Positions 13,001 through 20,402 of a stretch of 64,000 nt of DNA are shown here, piece by piece. Location: NCBI GenBank assembly GCA_037976565.1, contig CP137666.1, positions 52,107,271 to 52,171,270 on the forward strand, given 5' to 3'. A program made the translations under genes and the position numbers. The stretch's first letter is position 1, and the number at the start of each line of letters is the position of its first letter. This stretch comes from Mesocentrotus franciscanus. Taxonomy: Eukaryota > Echinodermata > Echinoidea > Camarodonta > Strongylocentrotidae. The notes under the pieces are model-generated. The model had not been told where the DNA came from and did no database searches. It saw nothing but the letters and a program-made list of their open reading frames with translations.

Positions 13001-16000
13001 GCACAAGTGAACATCATGTACACCCCCCTGATTTTGTTGGTTTTTGCCGACACCCATAATAAATGCACATGCACTCTTTCACGCACATGCACGCACCAAA
13101 CACAGAATATTCATTTATACTGGTCACAATACCAAATTTTAAATCTTAATGGCTTTAAATGATATTCTGATTGATCAAGTTTATACACCCCAGAGTAAAT
13201 ATTATACTACTAGTGAATTCAATTCAAATTTTAATTCAACGGGACCCAATAATAACCTTTACTGTTTTAGTTTATTAAACATTAATATTCGAAGCTTACA
13301 AAAGAATTTCGATAATTTTGAAGAATTTTTATCTATCCTAAACACATTTTCATTTTCTTTGATAGGACTTACCGAAACCTGGTTACACTCAACTTCTCCT
13401 CCAATATTCAACATTGAGAATTATGAATTTATTCATTCAGACCGTAAAAATGGAAAGGGAGGAGGTGTCGCTTTTTATACTCGTAATGATGTACAATTTA
13501 AAATAAGACATGATATTCAATTGGAAGGAATAGAAACATTATTTTTAGAAATTATTGATGATAAACATAAGAATAAAATCGTTGGGGTAATGTATAGACC
13601 ACCTAACAATGTAGCCGACACATTTTTGGATAAATTAGAATCATGCCTTGAATTTATTTCTAGAGAAAATAAAGATATATATATTATGGGAGACTTTAAC
13701 ATCGATATATCCTTACCTTTTACCGTTCTTGGCCAACACTTCACTAATTTATTATCTTCATTTTTTTTAAAACCTCTTATTAATAAACCAACTAGGATTA
13801 CAAAATTTACACATACTATAATTGATAATATTTTCTCAAACGTATTAGATAATAAACAGAATGGAATAATATACTATGATATTTCAGACCATTTACCAAT
13901 ATTTACGATAGGTCCGAATGATAAACACCTACTACAAATTCCCAATAAAGAACATACAACACGACGTAAAGAAACAAAGCGTAATATTGAATCCTTAAAG
14001 ATAGACTTGAGTCAAGAAGATTGGTATGATATTTATTTTGAAAGAGATGTGAACAGTTCATATGACAAATTTATAAACAAACTTCTTTGTCATTATAATA
14101 AAAATGTGCCCTTCTCAAGAATTAAATCAAATAAAAAGAAAAATAAACGACCATGGATTACTCAAGGTATACTTAAATCAATATCTACCCGAATTCGTTT
14201 ATATAAAATCTCACTTCGATCACCTACAAATGAAAATCAAAATAAATATAAAAAGTACCGTAATAAATTGACTTCAATTATTCGTTTATCACGCAAATTA
14301 TACTATGGCAATAAAATTGAAAATAATAAAGATAATAATCAATCATTATGGCAAACAGTTAATGACATTTTGGGAAGAAAAAGGATACTCCAAATAATAT
14401 TGAATTTAAAGATAATGGGCATCACATAGATCCAAATGATGTTGCTGAGGCATTCAATAAATACTTTACTAATATTGGACCGGATTTAGCATCGAAAATA
14501 ATCAATGAAAAGAATGATTTTTTGAAATACTTAAACAAAAACGTTAATCAATCCTTATTTTTTAATCCAACAAATATTCAGGAGATTTTAGAAATTGTTC
14601 GTTCATTAAAATGCAGTAAATCTAGTGGCTACGATGAACTAAGTGTATCTTTATTAAAACAAATAATTCACTTCATAGCTTCCCGTTATCACATATCTTT
14701 AATTTATCTCTTTCCCAAGGGATTTTTCCCGATCCACTAAAAGTTGCAAAAATAATTCCGATATATAAAAAGGATGATCACTCTAAAATTTCAAACTACC
14801 GACCAATTTCTTTACTACCAAGCATTTCAAAGATATTAGAGAAAATAGTATATAAACGATTATATTCTTTCTTAGATATCAATAACTTATTAATTCCTAA
14901 TCAATATGGATTTAGAAAGAACCACTCTACTGATTATGCTATTCTACAATTATGTGACAAAATAACTGATTCCCTTTCTAAAAAGAACACACTGTAGGTG
15001 TTTTTATGGACTTATCGAAGGCATTCGATACAATGGACCATCGTATATTAATACGTAAATTAAAAGCATACGGAGTTAGAGGGATTGTACTTTCTTGGTT
15101 CGAAGACTATTTGCGTAATAGACATCAATATGTTATTTTTAAATCTACAACATCTAATATTTCCACCGTAGAATGCGGAGTACCACAAGGCTCCATATTA
15201 GGTCCCCTACTGTTTTTAGTATATATGAATGATATTATTAATGCATCACCACTCCTAACATATGTTCTGTTCGCAGACGATACCAACGTGTTTTATTCGC
15301 ATAAAGACTTAAGCATTCTTATTACAACCCTCAATTTAGAATTAAATAAATTATCATCTTGGTTCAAATCCAATAAACTCTCTTTAAATATTAATAAGAC
15401 TAATTGTATTTATTTCAAAAACATACACTCTAAACATGTACTTCATTATGATATTTTTATAGATGACATGCCCATAATTGAAAAAGAAGTTACAAAATTC
15501 TTAGGTGTAATGATTGATTCAAATCTAACTTGGAATAGTCATATTAACAACATTTGCATGCTAGTCTCGAGAAGCATAGGCATTTTATATAAATTAAAAT
15601 ATTATCTATCACAAAAGTCACTATTTATGCTTTACAATTCCTTCATTTTGTCATACATATCTTATTGTAACATAGTGTGGGGTAATAGTAGTAAGATGAA
15701 AATTATGTTGATATATCGTCTCCAAAAGAAAGCACTTCGGCTTTGTACACATTCACATTATTTAGCCCATACTGATCCAATATTTTGTAAACTAAAAACA
15801 TTAAAAATCGCTGACATTCACAGTTTTCAAACTGCAATCTTTATGTATAAATTTTGGATAAATACTATACCTCTGGCATTTCGAAATATGTTTGTTTACA
15901 ATAATGATATACATTCTTATCCTACACGACACTCATCCGATTTCCACTTAACCAACCCAAAAATTATTATGGCCTATAAATCGATAAGACACCATGGTCC

Positions 16001-17213
16001 AGATATTTGGAATGCTTTACCTGACAATATTAAACACTCTGCATCTCTTTATTCATTCAAAGCATCGATGAAAAAATATTTAATATCCAAATATTCACAA
16101 AAATTATAAGGGTCTCAGAGGTCTTGATTGTTTGTTTATATAAATTAATTTTAGATGACCAGTTCATTAACAATACGAATCGAACACTTACTTCACCTGC
16201 ACACACCCACTTGCACACACTTGCAATTTGTTTCTTCTTTCTTTAATTTCTTTCCACTTTTTATTTAGATACTTTCTGAACAAAATCTTTATGCGTGACA
16301 CTCTATTCTCCGACATACTCCTATAACAGCGCCATGTACCCCACCCCCTTCCCGGCTGCTATCGACTCAAGCATTCTTGCTTATGATAGTTGGCCTCTGC
16401 ATTTATTTTGATTATTTTTACTTACCTCCATACTTTCATGCTTTCAATTATATATATATATGCATTTTTATGTGTGTATATTTAAGTTGTCACTCTTTAT
16501 CTAAATCAATTATATTATATACTATTATTGTTATTTGAATATTTTATATTTGATTTATCAATAAATGCAGAAACATCTGCTAAAAAAAAAAAAAGAATGA
16601 ACCCACTGTGGTGAATCCGGGATTCTTTGAACGGGATGGGTGCACCTTCAGATAAAAATAAATATGCTGACAAGGAGAAAAGGAAAAGGTTATACTGATA
16701 ATTGTATCAATCATTTTGATTTATTGATTTTACCTGAATTTTTTGACAGCGTAAAGGCAATATAAGTACTGAAGTATGACATACAAACAACGAATGACAT
16801 CATCTCTCCGGGAACTTTATATGAAATATATAATATAATTATAATATATATTCATATATTATGCAATATAGGGCAGCATATAAAAACGATCTCGTACCTG
16901 TCGGAAACCAAACGCCATAAAAATGAAAATTTTAATATGATTTAGTTGTAGTAGATCATTGTATCTTTTCAGTAATGCTTCACTGTAGTTTTGTTTGTTT
17001 GTCTGTTTGTATATGTTTGTTTGTCTTTTGTAGTTGAATGAGGCAATGCAAAGCTCTTCTGTATGGCTAAACTTCACACCTTGGCTGACGGGTAACTTTC
17101 CCGTGACAGAAGCCCCTCTTACCAGCCCCTCGGAAAACTCGGCAAACTACCTCAGGACCTTTTACCCCGCTCTTCTACATTTCTTTTACCTATTTTGTCT
17201 TTTAATAGATTAA
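962..17213 (+). CDS. PI-PLC-X-like secreted/GPI-anchored phosphodiesterase (11 exons, 5' partial)
   Basis: Spliced model: 962-1039, 1677-1722, 2083-2219, 2538-2738, 5783-5920, 6728-6823, 7133-7209, 7803-7991, 8802-8886, 9003-9236, 17034-17213. All ten junctions have AG/GT borders and compatible phases, giving about 486 codons. In order, the protein has a beta-like start, AHNAFN (first catalytic-His type motif), [28 protein letters not shown] plus GKRVVVVSS (barrel strand), a Cys-rich part, [21 protein letters not shown], and a hydrophobic C-terminus. The family is the PLC-like phosphodiesterase (PI-PLC X box) superfamily, known for cleaving phosphoinositides or GPI. The substrate here is unknown. 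Sequons (NDT, NFT), many cysteines and the tail suggest an extracellular, GPI-anchored enzyme. No start codon or signal peptide was identified; the first exons probably lie upstream. The last intron (7.8 kb) is filled with retroelements. The gene is confident; the precise function is not. Confidence 0.82.
1040..1676. other. intron with ~65 bp direct duplication flanking a repeat module
   Basis: Segments 1147-1210 and 1450-1517 share TTTCTGATGGTTTA, AAGCAA and GTCGACGAAATT in the same order. Between them is an AT-rich part and a more GC-rich module at about 1317-1445 (TACCCATTTAACACCTGGGT). No open reading frame of interest. Confidence 0.5.
1677..1722 (+). CDS. PLC-like gene exon carrying AHNAFN motif
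   Basis: A 46 bp micro-exon between ACACAG and GTAAAC, starting in phase 0 and ending with one carried base (g). It encodes [15 protein letters not shown]. His in an H-N-x-(F/Y/S)-N context followed by AYG matches the first active-site histidine region of PI-PLC-X-like proteins. The carried g plus ca of the next exon makes Ala. Confidence 0.75.
2083..2219 (+). CDS. PLC-like gene exon (DNWWC segment)
   Basis: Acceptor TTCTAG, donor GTGAGT; 2 bases complete the split codon, then 45 codons to phase 0. It encodes [11 protein letters not shown], then [31 protein letters not shown]-x-x-x-x-DNWWC corresponds to the second barrel strand, where PI-PLC-X-like enzymes carry acidic or metal-associated residues. 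NDT at the exon start is an N-glycosylation sequon. Confidence 0.85.
2538..2738 (+). CDS. PLC-like gene exon (MRVAHLGTP segment)
   Basis: Acceptor TACAG, donor GTATGA; 67 codons, phase 0 to 0. It contains [17 protein letters not shown], a candidate second active-site His region, and [20 protein letters not shown]. The latter matches the helix-strand unit in which a planned cleavage-site loop is followed by the LDEKY strand. The next exon starts with EKY in frame. Confidence 0.87.
3420..4765. repeat. ~112 bp tandem array (about 12 units)
   Basis: Units begin CCCCCTCCCGCG at 3532, 3643, 3760, 3871, 3986, 4094, 4202, 4318, 4432, 4542 and 4651, with a first copy from about 3420. Spacing is 108-117 bp. 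Each has GCGCGAAGCGCGGAAGC, an internal imperfect palindrome, then GACGATTCGTTGTACCGTTC-type sequence. Alternate units resemble each other more than neighbours do. Confidence 0.9.
5019..5358. repeat. long pyrimidine (CT) tract
   Basis: About 340 bp almost entirely C and T on the + strand, most pure from 5158 to 5350. Long open frames across it are low-complexity artefacts. Confidence 0.85.
5783..5920 (+). CDS. PLC-like gene exon ([14 protein letters not shown])
   Basis: Acceptor ATCAAG, donor GTTAGA; 46 codons, phase 0 to 0. It encodes [26 protein letters not shown] and WPTLRRMRE. The [17 protein letters not shown] arrangement across the intron is typical of this family. The 3.0 kb intron before it contains the large hAT-like element. 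Confidence 0.87.
5921..6727. other. intron with GTTTCA-type MITE
   Basis: An AG-rich degraded stretch (5930-6300, recurrent GAGGATAAG and GGGGTGTGGCC words, partly echoing the upstream exon end) and the MITE at 6498-6664. No coding signal. Confidence 0.5.
6498..6664. mobile_element. MITE, GGGGGCGTTTCAT termini
   Basis: 167 bp with inverted ends GGGGGCGTTTCAT / ATGAAACGCCCCC. The interior holds repeated GTCGGTGA and CCGAC words that can fold back. Confidence 0.75.
6728..6823 (+). CDS. PLC-like gene exon (GKRVVVVSS strand)
   Basis: Acceptor CATCCAG, donor GTGAGA; 32 codons, phase 0 to 0. It begins [13 protein letters not shown], a buried beta strand of the TIM barrel, and ends RCESFPSNE. Confidence 0.85.
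7133..7209 (+). CDS. PLC-like gene exon (Cys-rich linker)
   Basis: Acceptor TTCCAG, donor GTAAGT; 25 codons plus two carried bases. It encodes [20 protein letters not shown] and then DATHY. The carried gt plus the first base a of the next exon makes Val, giving the smooth junction HYVFDVIYDG. Two cysteines suggest an extracytoplasmic fold. Confidence 0.8.
7210..7802. other. intron, no recognised element
   Basis: AT-rich sequence with a short TA run at about 7327-7338 and some ATCATC words. Nothing else seen. Confidence 0.5.
7803..7991 (+). CDS. PLC-like gene exon (FDVIYDG..LDEDSC)
   Basis: Acceptor ACTCAG, donor GTAAGC; one completing base, 62 codons, then two carried bases. It encodes [43 protein letters not shown]. 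The carried aa joins t of the exon at 8802 to make Asn, provided the acceptor at 8800-8801 is used. Confidence 0.83.
8238..8496. mobile_element. hAT-type MITE with perfect 8 bp duplication
   Basis: Starts CAGTGGCGGATCC, ends GGATCCGCCCCTG, and is flanked on both sides by ACTACTCC (8230-8237 and 8497-8504). It is 259 bp, GC-rich, non-coding. The right-hand duplication abuts the next MITE. Confidence 0.9.
8506..8788. mobile_element. MITE, GTGTTTCACAAAGACTAAGA family (copy 1)
   Basis: Long terminal inverted repeats GGGGTGTTTCACAAAGAC / GTCTTTGTGAAACACCCC, extending inward through TAAGATNGA and a TTAAGTTGGACTTAA-type core. Same family as 48758-49036 and 50717-50776. It ends about 12 bp before the acceptor of the exon at 8802. 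Confidence 0.88.
8802..8886 (+). CDS. PLC-like gene exon ([11 protein letters not shown])
   Basis: Acceptor ACTATAG, donor GTAAGT; one completing base plus 28 codons. It encodes [18 protein letters not shown] then [10 protein letters not shown]. The acceptor at 8800-8801 was chosen because the nearer AG at 8790 region gives an in-frame stop with the required phase. The acceptor lies only about 12 bp from the end of an upstream MITE. Confidence 0.78.
9003..9236 (+). CDS. PLC-like gene exon ([12 protein letters not shown])
   Basis: Acceptor CATATAG, donor GTTAGT; 78 codons, phase 0 to 0. It encodes [39 protein letters not shown] and [19 protein letters not shown]. The cysteine pattern and ACQS-TDPNDW are characteristic of this family. 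The 9003 start was preferred over 9050 because only it keeps phase 0 with the previous exon. Confidence 0.85.
9483..10301 (+). pseudogene. non-LTR retrotransposon ORF1 (L1 ORF1p-like), two frameshifts
   Basis: ATG at 9483 and TAG at 10299-10301 share one frame, but the middle (about 9600-10205) reads in another frame, so there are two compensating shifts. One is near CAAGAAGATC (about 9600) and one in the A-run near 10205. The product has an N-terminal Thr/Gln-rich region, a coiled coil ([17 protein letters not shown]..), an RRM-like block ([19 protein letters not shown] [29 protein letters not shown]) and a basic C-terminal domain. This is the layout of L1 ORF1p-type nucleic-acid chaperones. 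Composition is less AT-rich than the ORF2 downstream, so the two may come from different elements. Confidence 0.78.
10735..12300. repeat. two-level tandem repeat (A-B4-A')
   Basis: A ~300 bp unit B occurs four times, starting near 10947, 11262, 11572 and 11863. It is marked by TATTATACATTACATATACT, a GCCTGCATGCCTG word, GGCCATTGTTA and CTTTGAATAACTATGCAAAT. The array is flanked by two copies of a different ~175 bp segment A (about 10775-10945 and 12130-12300; GTACCATTTAACTTT ... GGCCAAT ... TTTCCCAA). B has therefore been amplified inside a larger unit. Confidence 0.85.
13149..16109 (+). pseudogene. LINE ORF2 (endonuclease + reverse transcriptase), three 1-nt frame breaks
   Basis: Apurinic-type endonuclease domain: [27 protein letters not shown]. 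Then the reverse transcriptase: [39 protein letters not shown]. There is no RNase H; it resembles the CR1/Jockey/L2 side of the LINE tree. The frame breaks near 14381 (A-run), near 14687 (C-run) and near 14984 (AAG/AAC). Each is explained by one missing base at a homopolymer or repeat, and the rest is open. Ends YSQKL then TAA at 16107-16109. Very AT-rich. Either a young copy with three deletions, or assembly errors. Confidence 0.92.
16110..16596 (+). mobile_element. LINE 3' untranslated region and A-rich tail
   Basis: Follows the ORF2 stop. It contains CACACAC runs and an AATAAA at about 16560, and terminates in a 13 A run at about 16582-16594. That fixes the element's 3' end. No target duplication could be confirmed. 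Confidence 0.7.
17034..17213 (+). CDS. PLC-like gene terminal exon with GPI-signal-like tail
   Basis: Acceptor TTGTAG after a T-rich tract; 59 codons then TAA at 17211-17213. The phase-0 join to FRQQK gives [14 protein letters not shown], the expected VWLN end of the catalytic domain, with an NFT sequon. It continues through a Ser/Thr/Pro linker ([20 protein letters not shown]) to [18 protein letters not shown] small-residue site (NSA), short spacer and 17-residue hydrophobic end without basic residues is the layout of a GPI-attachment signal. A single-pass membrane anchor is the alternative. It lies 7.8 kb from the previous exon, behind retroelements. Confidence 0.8.
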   Translation: MNEAMQSSSVWLNFTPWLTGNFPVTEAPLTSPSENSANYLRTFYPALLHFFYLFCLLID

Positions 17214-17465
17214 ACCGGTTAAGTTTTGAATGGTTTATAAAGTATTTTAGTGTTACTTAGCAATCACTCGTTAGATAAGAATGCTTTTTTTAATTCATAC
17301 TTTTGTTTATACTTATTTCATGCTGCGGTTATTCTGCGTTCCTTTTTTTAACCATTATAAATCATTATTTACATTAACTTTGTTCTGATTATCAATATGT
17401 AACATTTACTGTATGTTTGTTCTATTTGAGACAGCAGCAAAGCAAGTGATTTTAACATTTTGTAC

Positions 17466-17827
17466 TTAAAGCCCCATTAAAATTGTCGGGAGCCCCAAAA
17501 ATTTGATGGCAAAATTTCACTCAAATTGTATCATAATGTGAAAGAGGATGTCATTTCTGCAAGGATTTTCAAAACAAATGTATTTGAAAACGAATATTCA
17601 TGAAAGAATACAAAATTTAGGTTTTCGGCGTACAACAGAAACCCAAATTATGTATTCGTTTATCAATATTTGTCTTCAGACACATTTTTTTTTTTTTTTT
17701 TTTGGGGGAATTATTGCAGAAGTGTGTCTTAAATGACATCCTCTTTCACATTATGATACAATAAGTGAAATTTTGCCATCCAATTTTTGGCGAATTTGGG
17801 GCTCCCAACACTTTATAGGGGCTTTAA
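17466..17827. mobile_element. TTAA-flanked MITE, AGCCCC termini
   Basis: TTAA at 17466-17469 and 17824-17827. Ends AGCCCCATTAAAATTG / CACTTTATAGGGGCT, with longer subterminal pairing: GGGAGCCCC/GGGGCTCCC, and CACTCAAATTGTATCATAAT against its complement. The TTAA duplication is the piggyBac hallmark. Confidence 0.85.
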
Positions 17828-17945
17828 AGACACGGTTTATATTAAACTGTACCCTTAAAAAAAATGAAATTATCAATTTTGCACCGCTTTCTTATATTTC
17901 AATGTCATAGTATGCGCAATGCTTTTCTCGTCTTATCAATTAATA

Positions 17946-18128
17946 TACAGTCAAACCTGTCTGGTGAGGCCACCCAAAGGAATCAGAGAATGTGGCCACT
18001 ATAGACAGGTAGCCTTTCTAGACAGGTTCTGCAACAAACATTTCTTTCTCATGGGAGACAAAATAACATGCCCACTATAGACAGGTGGCCTTTATAGAGA
18101 GGTGGCTGCTAAGACAGGTTGGACTGTA
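17946..18128. mobile_element. TA-flanked MITE, CAGTCAAACCTGTCT termini
   Basis: TA-CAGTCAAACCTGTCT ... AGACAGGTTGGACTG-TA. Inverted ends with one mismatch, with internal GACAGGTGGCC repeats. TA duplication suggests a Tc1/mariner-type origin. A solo right end of the same family is at about 28812-28841. Confidence 0.85.
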
Positions 18129-18699
18129 TTTACTTTACATGTAGATATATTACTTTTAATGCCAATAATGATTTTAAACCGATATAACTACAATATCATG
18201 TAAATCCAATTCAAATTTCAATGCAATTAATGATATTTTGTCTGGTCTAATGTGAAATTTGATTCAAGACAATGTAAACATGCTTAACTCAGCCTTAGCT
18301 TGCGATGCATTATACATAGTGTATATTGATATGACCAAATGGCAATAGGCATACAAACATGACGATGTAATGCAGTAACTTTTTCAAAACTACCTGATAT
18401 TTATTTCAATACTAATATGCTTTATAAATGTTATTATGAAATGAAATGGTGAAAGAGGAATTTATAAAAAATAATCTTCATTCGAAATAGAAATATGAAT
18501 AAATTGTCTTTACTGAACTGATTGTGTTGTAGATAAAAGATTACGTGTATGCTTGTTGTACGACTAAAAAACTATGTGCTATTTTTGTTTAACCATAGGA
18601 TTAAGTTTCAAATTTTATCTGCGGATAATAAGTTATGAGGGAATAATGTCACAGAGATTGTAAAAAGGTAAAAAGGATTCGCGTTGTTTTTAAGGGAAC

Positions 18700-19100
18700 A
18701 ACCCGATTGCTCATAAGGGTAATGAACACAATTAATGCGGCCTTCTTTTCTTTTTTTTCTCACTATTTTTAGGACAACCACTATAATTATTTTGTTTCTC
18801 CCCCAAACAAAATAGTATGGTCCATTATAATATTTATTTTAAAAAGAGTACAATGGCTCATGTGGGGGTAGTATTGCCGTAAGGGGTTTTCCTCCCGACA
18901 AAATTGCTCATTAGGTTAATGAACATATTGCGGCCTTCTTTTTCTTTGTTCTCTTTTTTTTCTCACTTTTTTGGGCCAACCACTATTATTTGTTTCTACC
19001 CCAACCAAAATAGTATGGTGCATTATAATATTTATTTTTTTAAAGAGTACAATGGCTCATGTGGGAGTGCACTTGCCGTGAGGGTTTTTTTTCTCCTGAC
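18700..19100. repeat. tandem duplication, ~195 bp unit
   Basis: Two units (from about 18700 and 18893) share GATTGCTCAT/AATTGCTCATTA, GCGGCCTTCTTTT, AAATAGTATGGT, CATTATAATATTTATTTT and GAGTACAATGGCTCATGTGG. Confidence 0.85.
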
Positions 19101-20079
19101 AAAATTATCTCCACCTAAGAATAAAAAAGGGCAATCATTTTTAATTATGAAGGACTGGCTTTGAGCATATTTTAAATATAAGTTAGATATGAAACATTGC
19201 GACAAGGAGGTCACAGTAGGGGCATGTTATCCATGTTATGACATCGGGTACTAAGTACATTAGTGACTGATAATCATGACATAATTATGTGAGAAGTATT
19301 ATTCTAACAATATTTTTCTGAGTGTCCATTGTTACTAACAAAAGAAAATATAAAGAATATGACATGTAAATTAATTTTTGCTGGCAGTGATAACTCTTTT
19401 AATTAAATAAAAAGAGATCAATAATATTATCATAAATCTTAATTTTACACTCACACACACAAAATAAATATGTTTGAATGTCACGTACTTGCATAGGCCT
19501 ACACTTTGTTACCGGCGCGAACCTTTACTATGATAATAAAGTTTCCTTGGTTCGTTTTTTTCAAAATTGTGATATATTTTATATCAATGTATTGTGTCTA
19601 TGTGTCATGAATTTTGATAAGATAAGATTAATAATCAAATTAAATAATTAAATCTTAACCAAGATAGTTGGTGTTTAATTGTAGGTGGAAATATCCTTTA
19701 ATTTCGAAAGCTTTCCTGCCCCCCAAAAGAGCCTACATCCCCAACGCTCCTCCTTCAATGCACACAAGGGCAAAAAAAAAAAAATTGTTGACAACTTCTA
19801 TGGGTCGCCCCTCTTAGTACCCAGACTAGACTACATCATAAAAATGTTGTCATTTCTGTGAACTGGATACGCCACGCTCTGTTAGCAGAGAGGGAGAGGA
19901 TTGTCGCCCTCTTTCGGTCAATGAATCAACAGGTTTCATATCCAAACTATTTGCTGTGTACAGAATTAGAAACGAGCGAGCCGCTGATGCTGGACAGGTT
20001 CTCCTCATCAGTGATTTTTATGTCTATTTCGTGAGTTTCACTTGAAGTTCTTAGCCTAAATCCGTAAAATAGTGAATCT

Positions 20080-20310
20080 GCAACATGCTGCTTCGGTAAA
20101 CTGCATCTGAAAAGGGTCTATTTATGCGTCTAACCACTCGCGCTAACACGAAATCTCACCCGGGCTGCTTCCGGATTGTGCTTCATGTCGCTACCCGGCC
20201 CAACCCCCGTGGAATTTGCACGGAGGTAGACTGTACGTTCAGCCATTCATGCTGTGCTGAAACTAATTGAACAGACTGAGTGAGAGTAAACCATTGAGTT
20301 ACATGCCAAT
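20080..20310 (+). promoter_or_regulatory. ITPR leader/promoter with two upstream ATGs
   Basis: CG-containing, more GC-rich segment before the ITPR start. A 3-codon uORF (ATG CTG TGC TGA) is at 20249-20260. A second ATG at 20303, in weak context, opens a 25-codon frame that overlaps the true start out of frame and ends at 20380. The ITPR ATG at 20311 has A at -3 and G at +4. The transcription start was not located; no TATA box seen. Confidence 0.45.
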
Positions 20311-20402
20311 ATGGGGGAAATGGCTGCCAGTTTTCTACAATTTGGCGATATCGTATCGCTGTTTGCAGAAGGCAGTGTGAATGGATTCATTCACACCCTT
20401 GG
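20311..20402 (+). CDS. ITPR: ITPR exon 1 (start codon)
   Basis: ATG at 20311, 30 codons plus two carried bases (GG), donor GTAAGT. Encodes [20 protein letters not shown] and then [10 protein letters not shown]. The start matches the known N-terminus of the family (M...SFLHIGDIxSLYAEGS) in length and position. Confidence 0.95.

Larger units (their letters stand above)
9237..17033. other. last intron of PLC-like gene, retroelement-rich
   Basis: 7.8 kb between the FRQQK and LNEAM exons. It contains a broken ORF1, a two-level tandem repeat (10.7-12.3 kb), a GC-rich patch at about 12547-12645, a LINE ORF2 with 3' end, and about 400 bp of AT-rich DNA before the acceptor. Confidence 0.75.
17214..20248. 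other. intergenic region between the PLC-like gene and ITPR
   Basis: Contains a TTAA MITE (17466-17827), a TA-flanked MITE (17946-18128) and a ~195 bp tandem duplication (18700-19100). From about 20080 it becomes richer in CG and probably holds the ITPR promoter. No gene seen. Confidence 0.6.
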
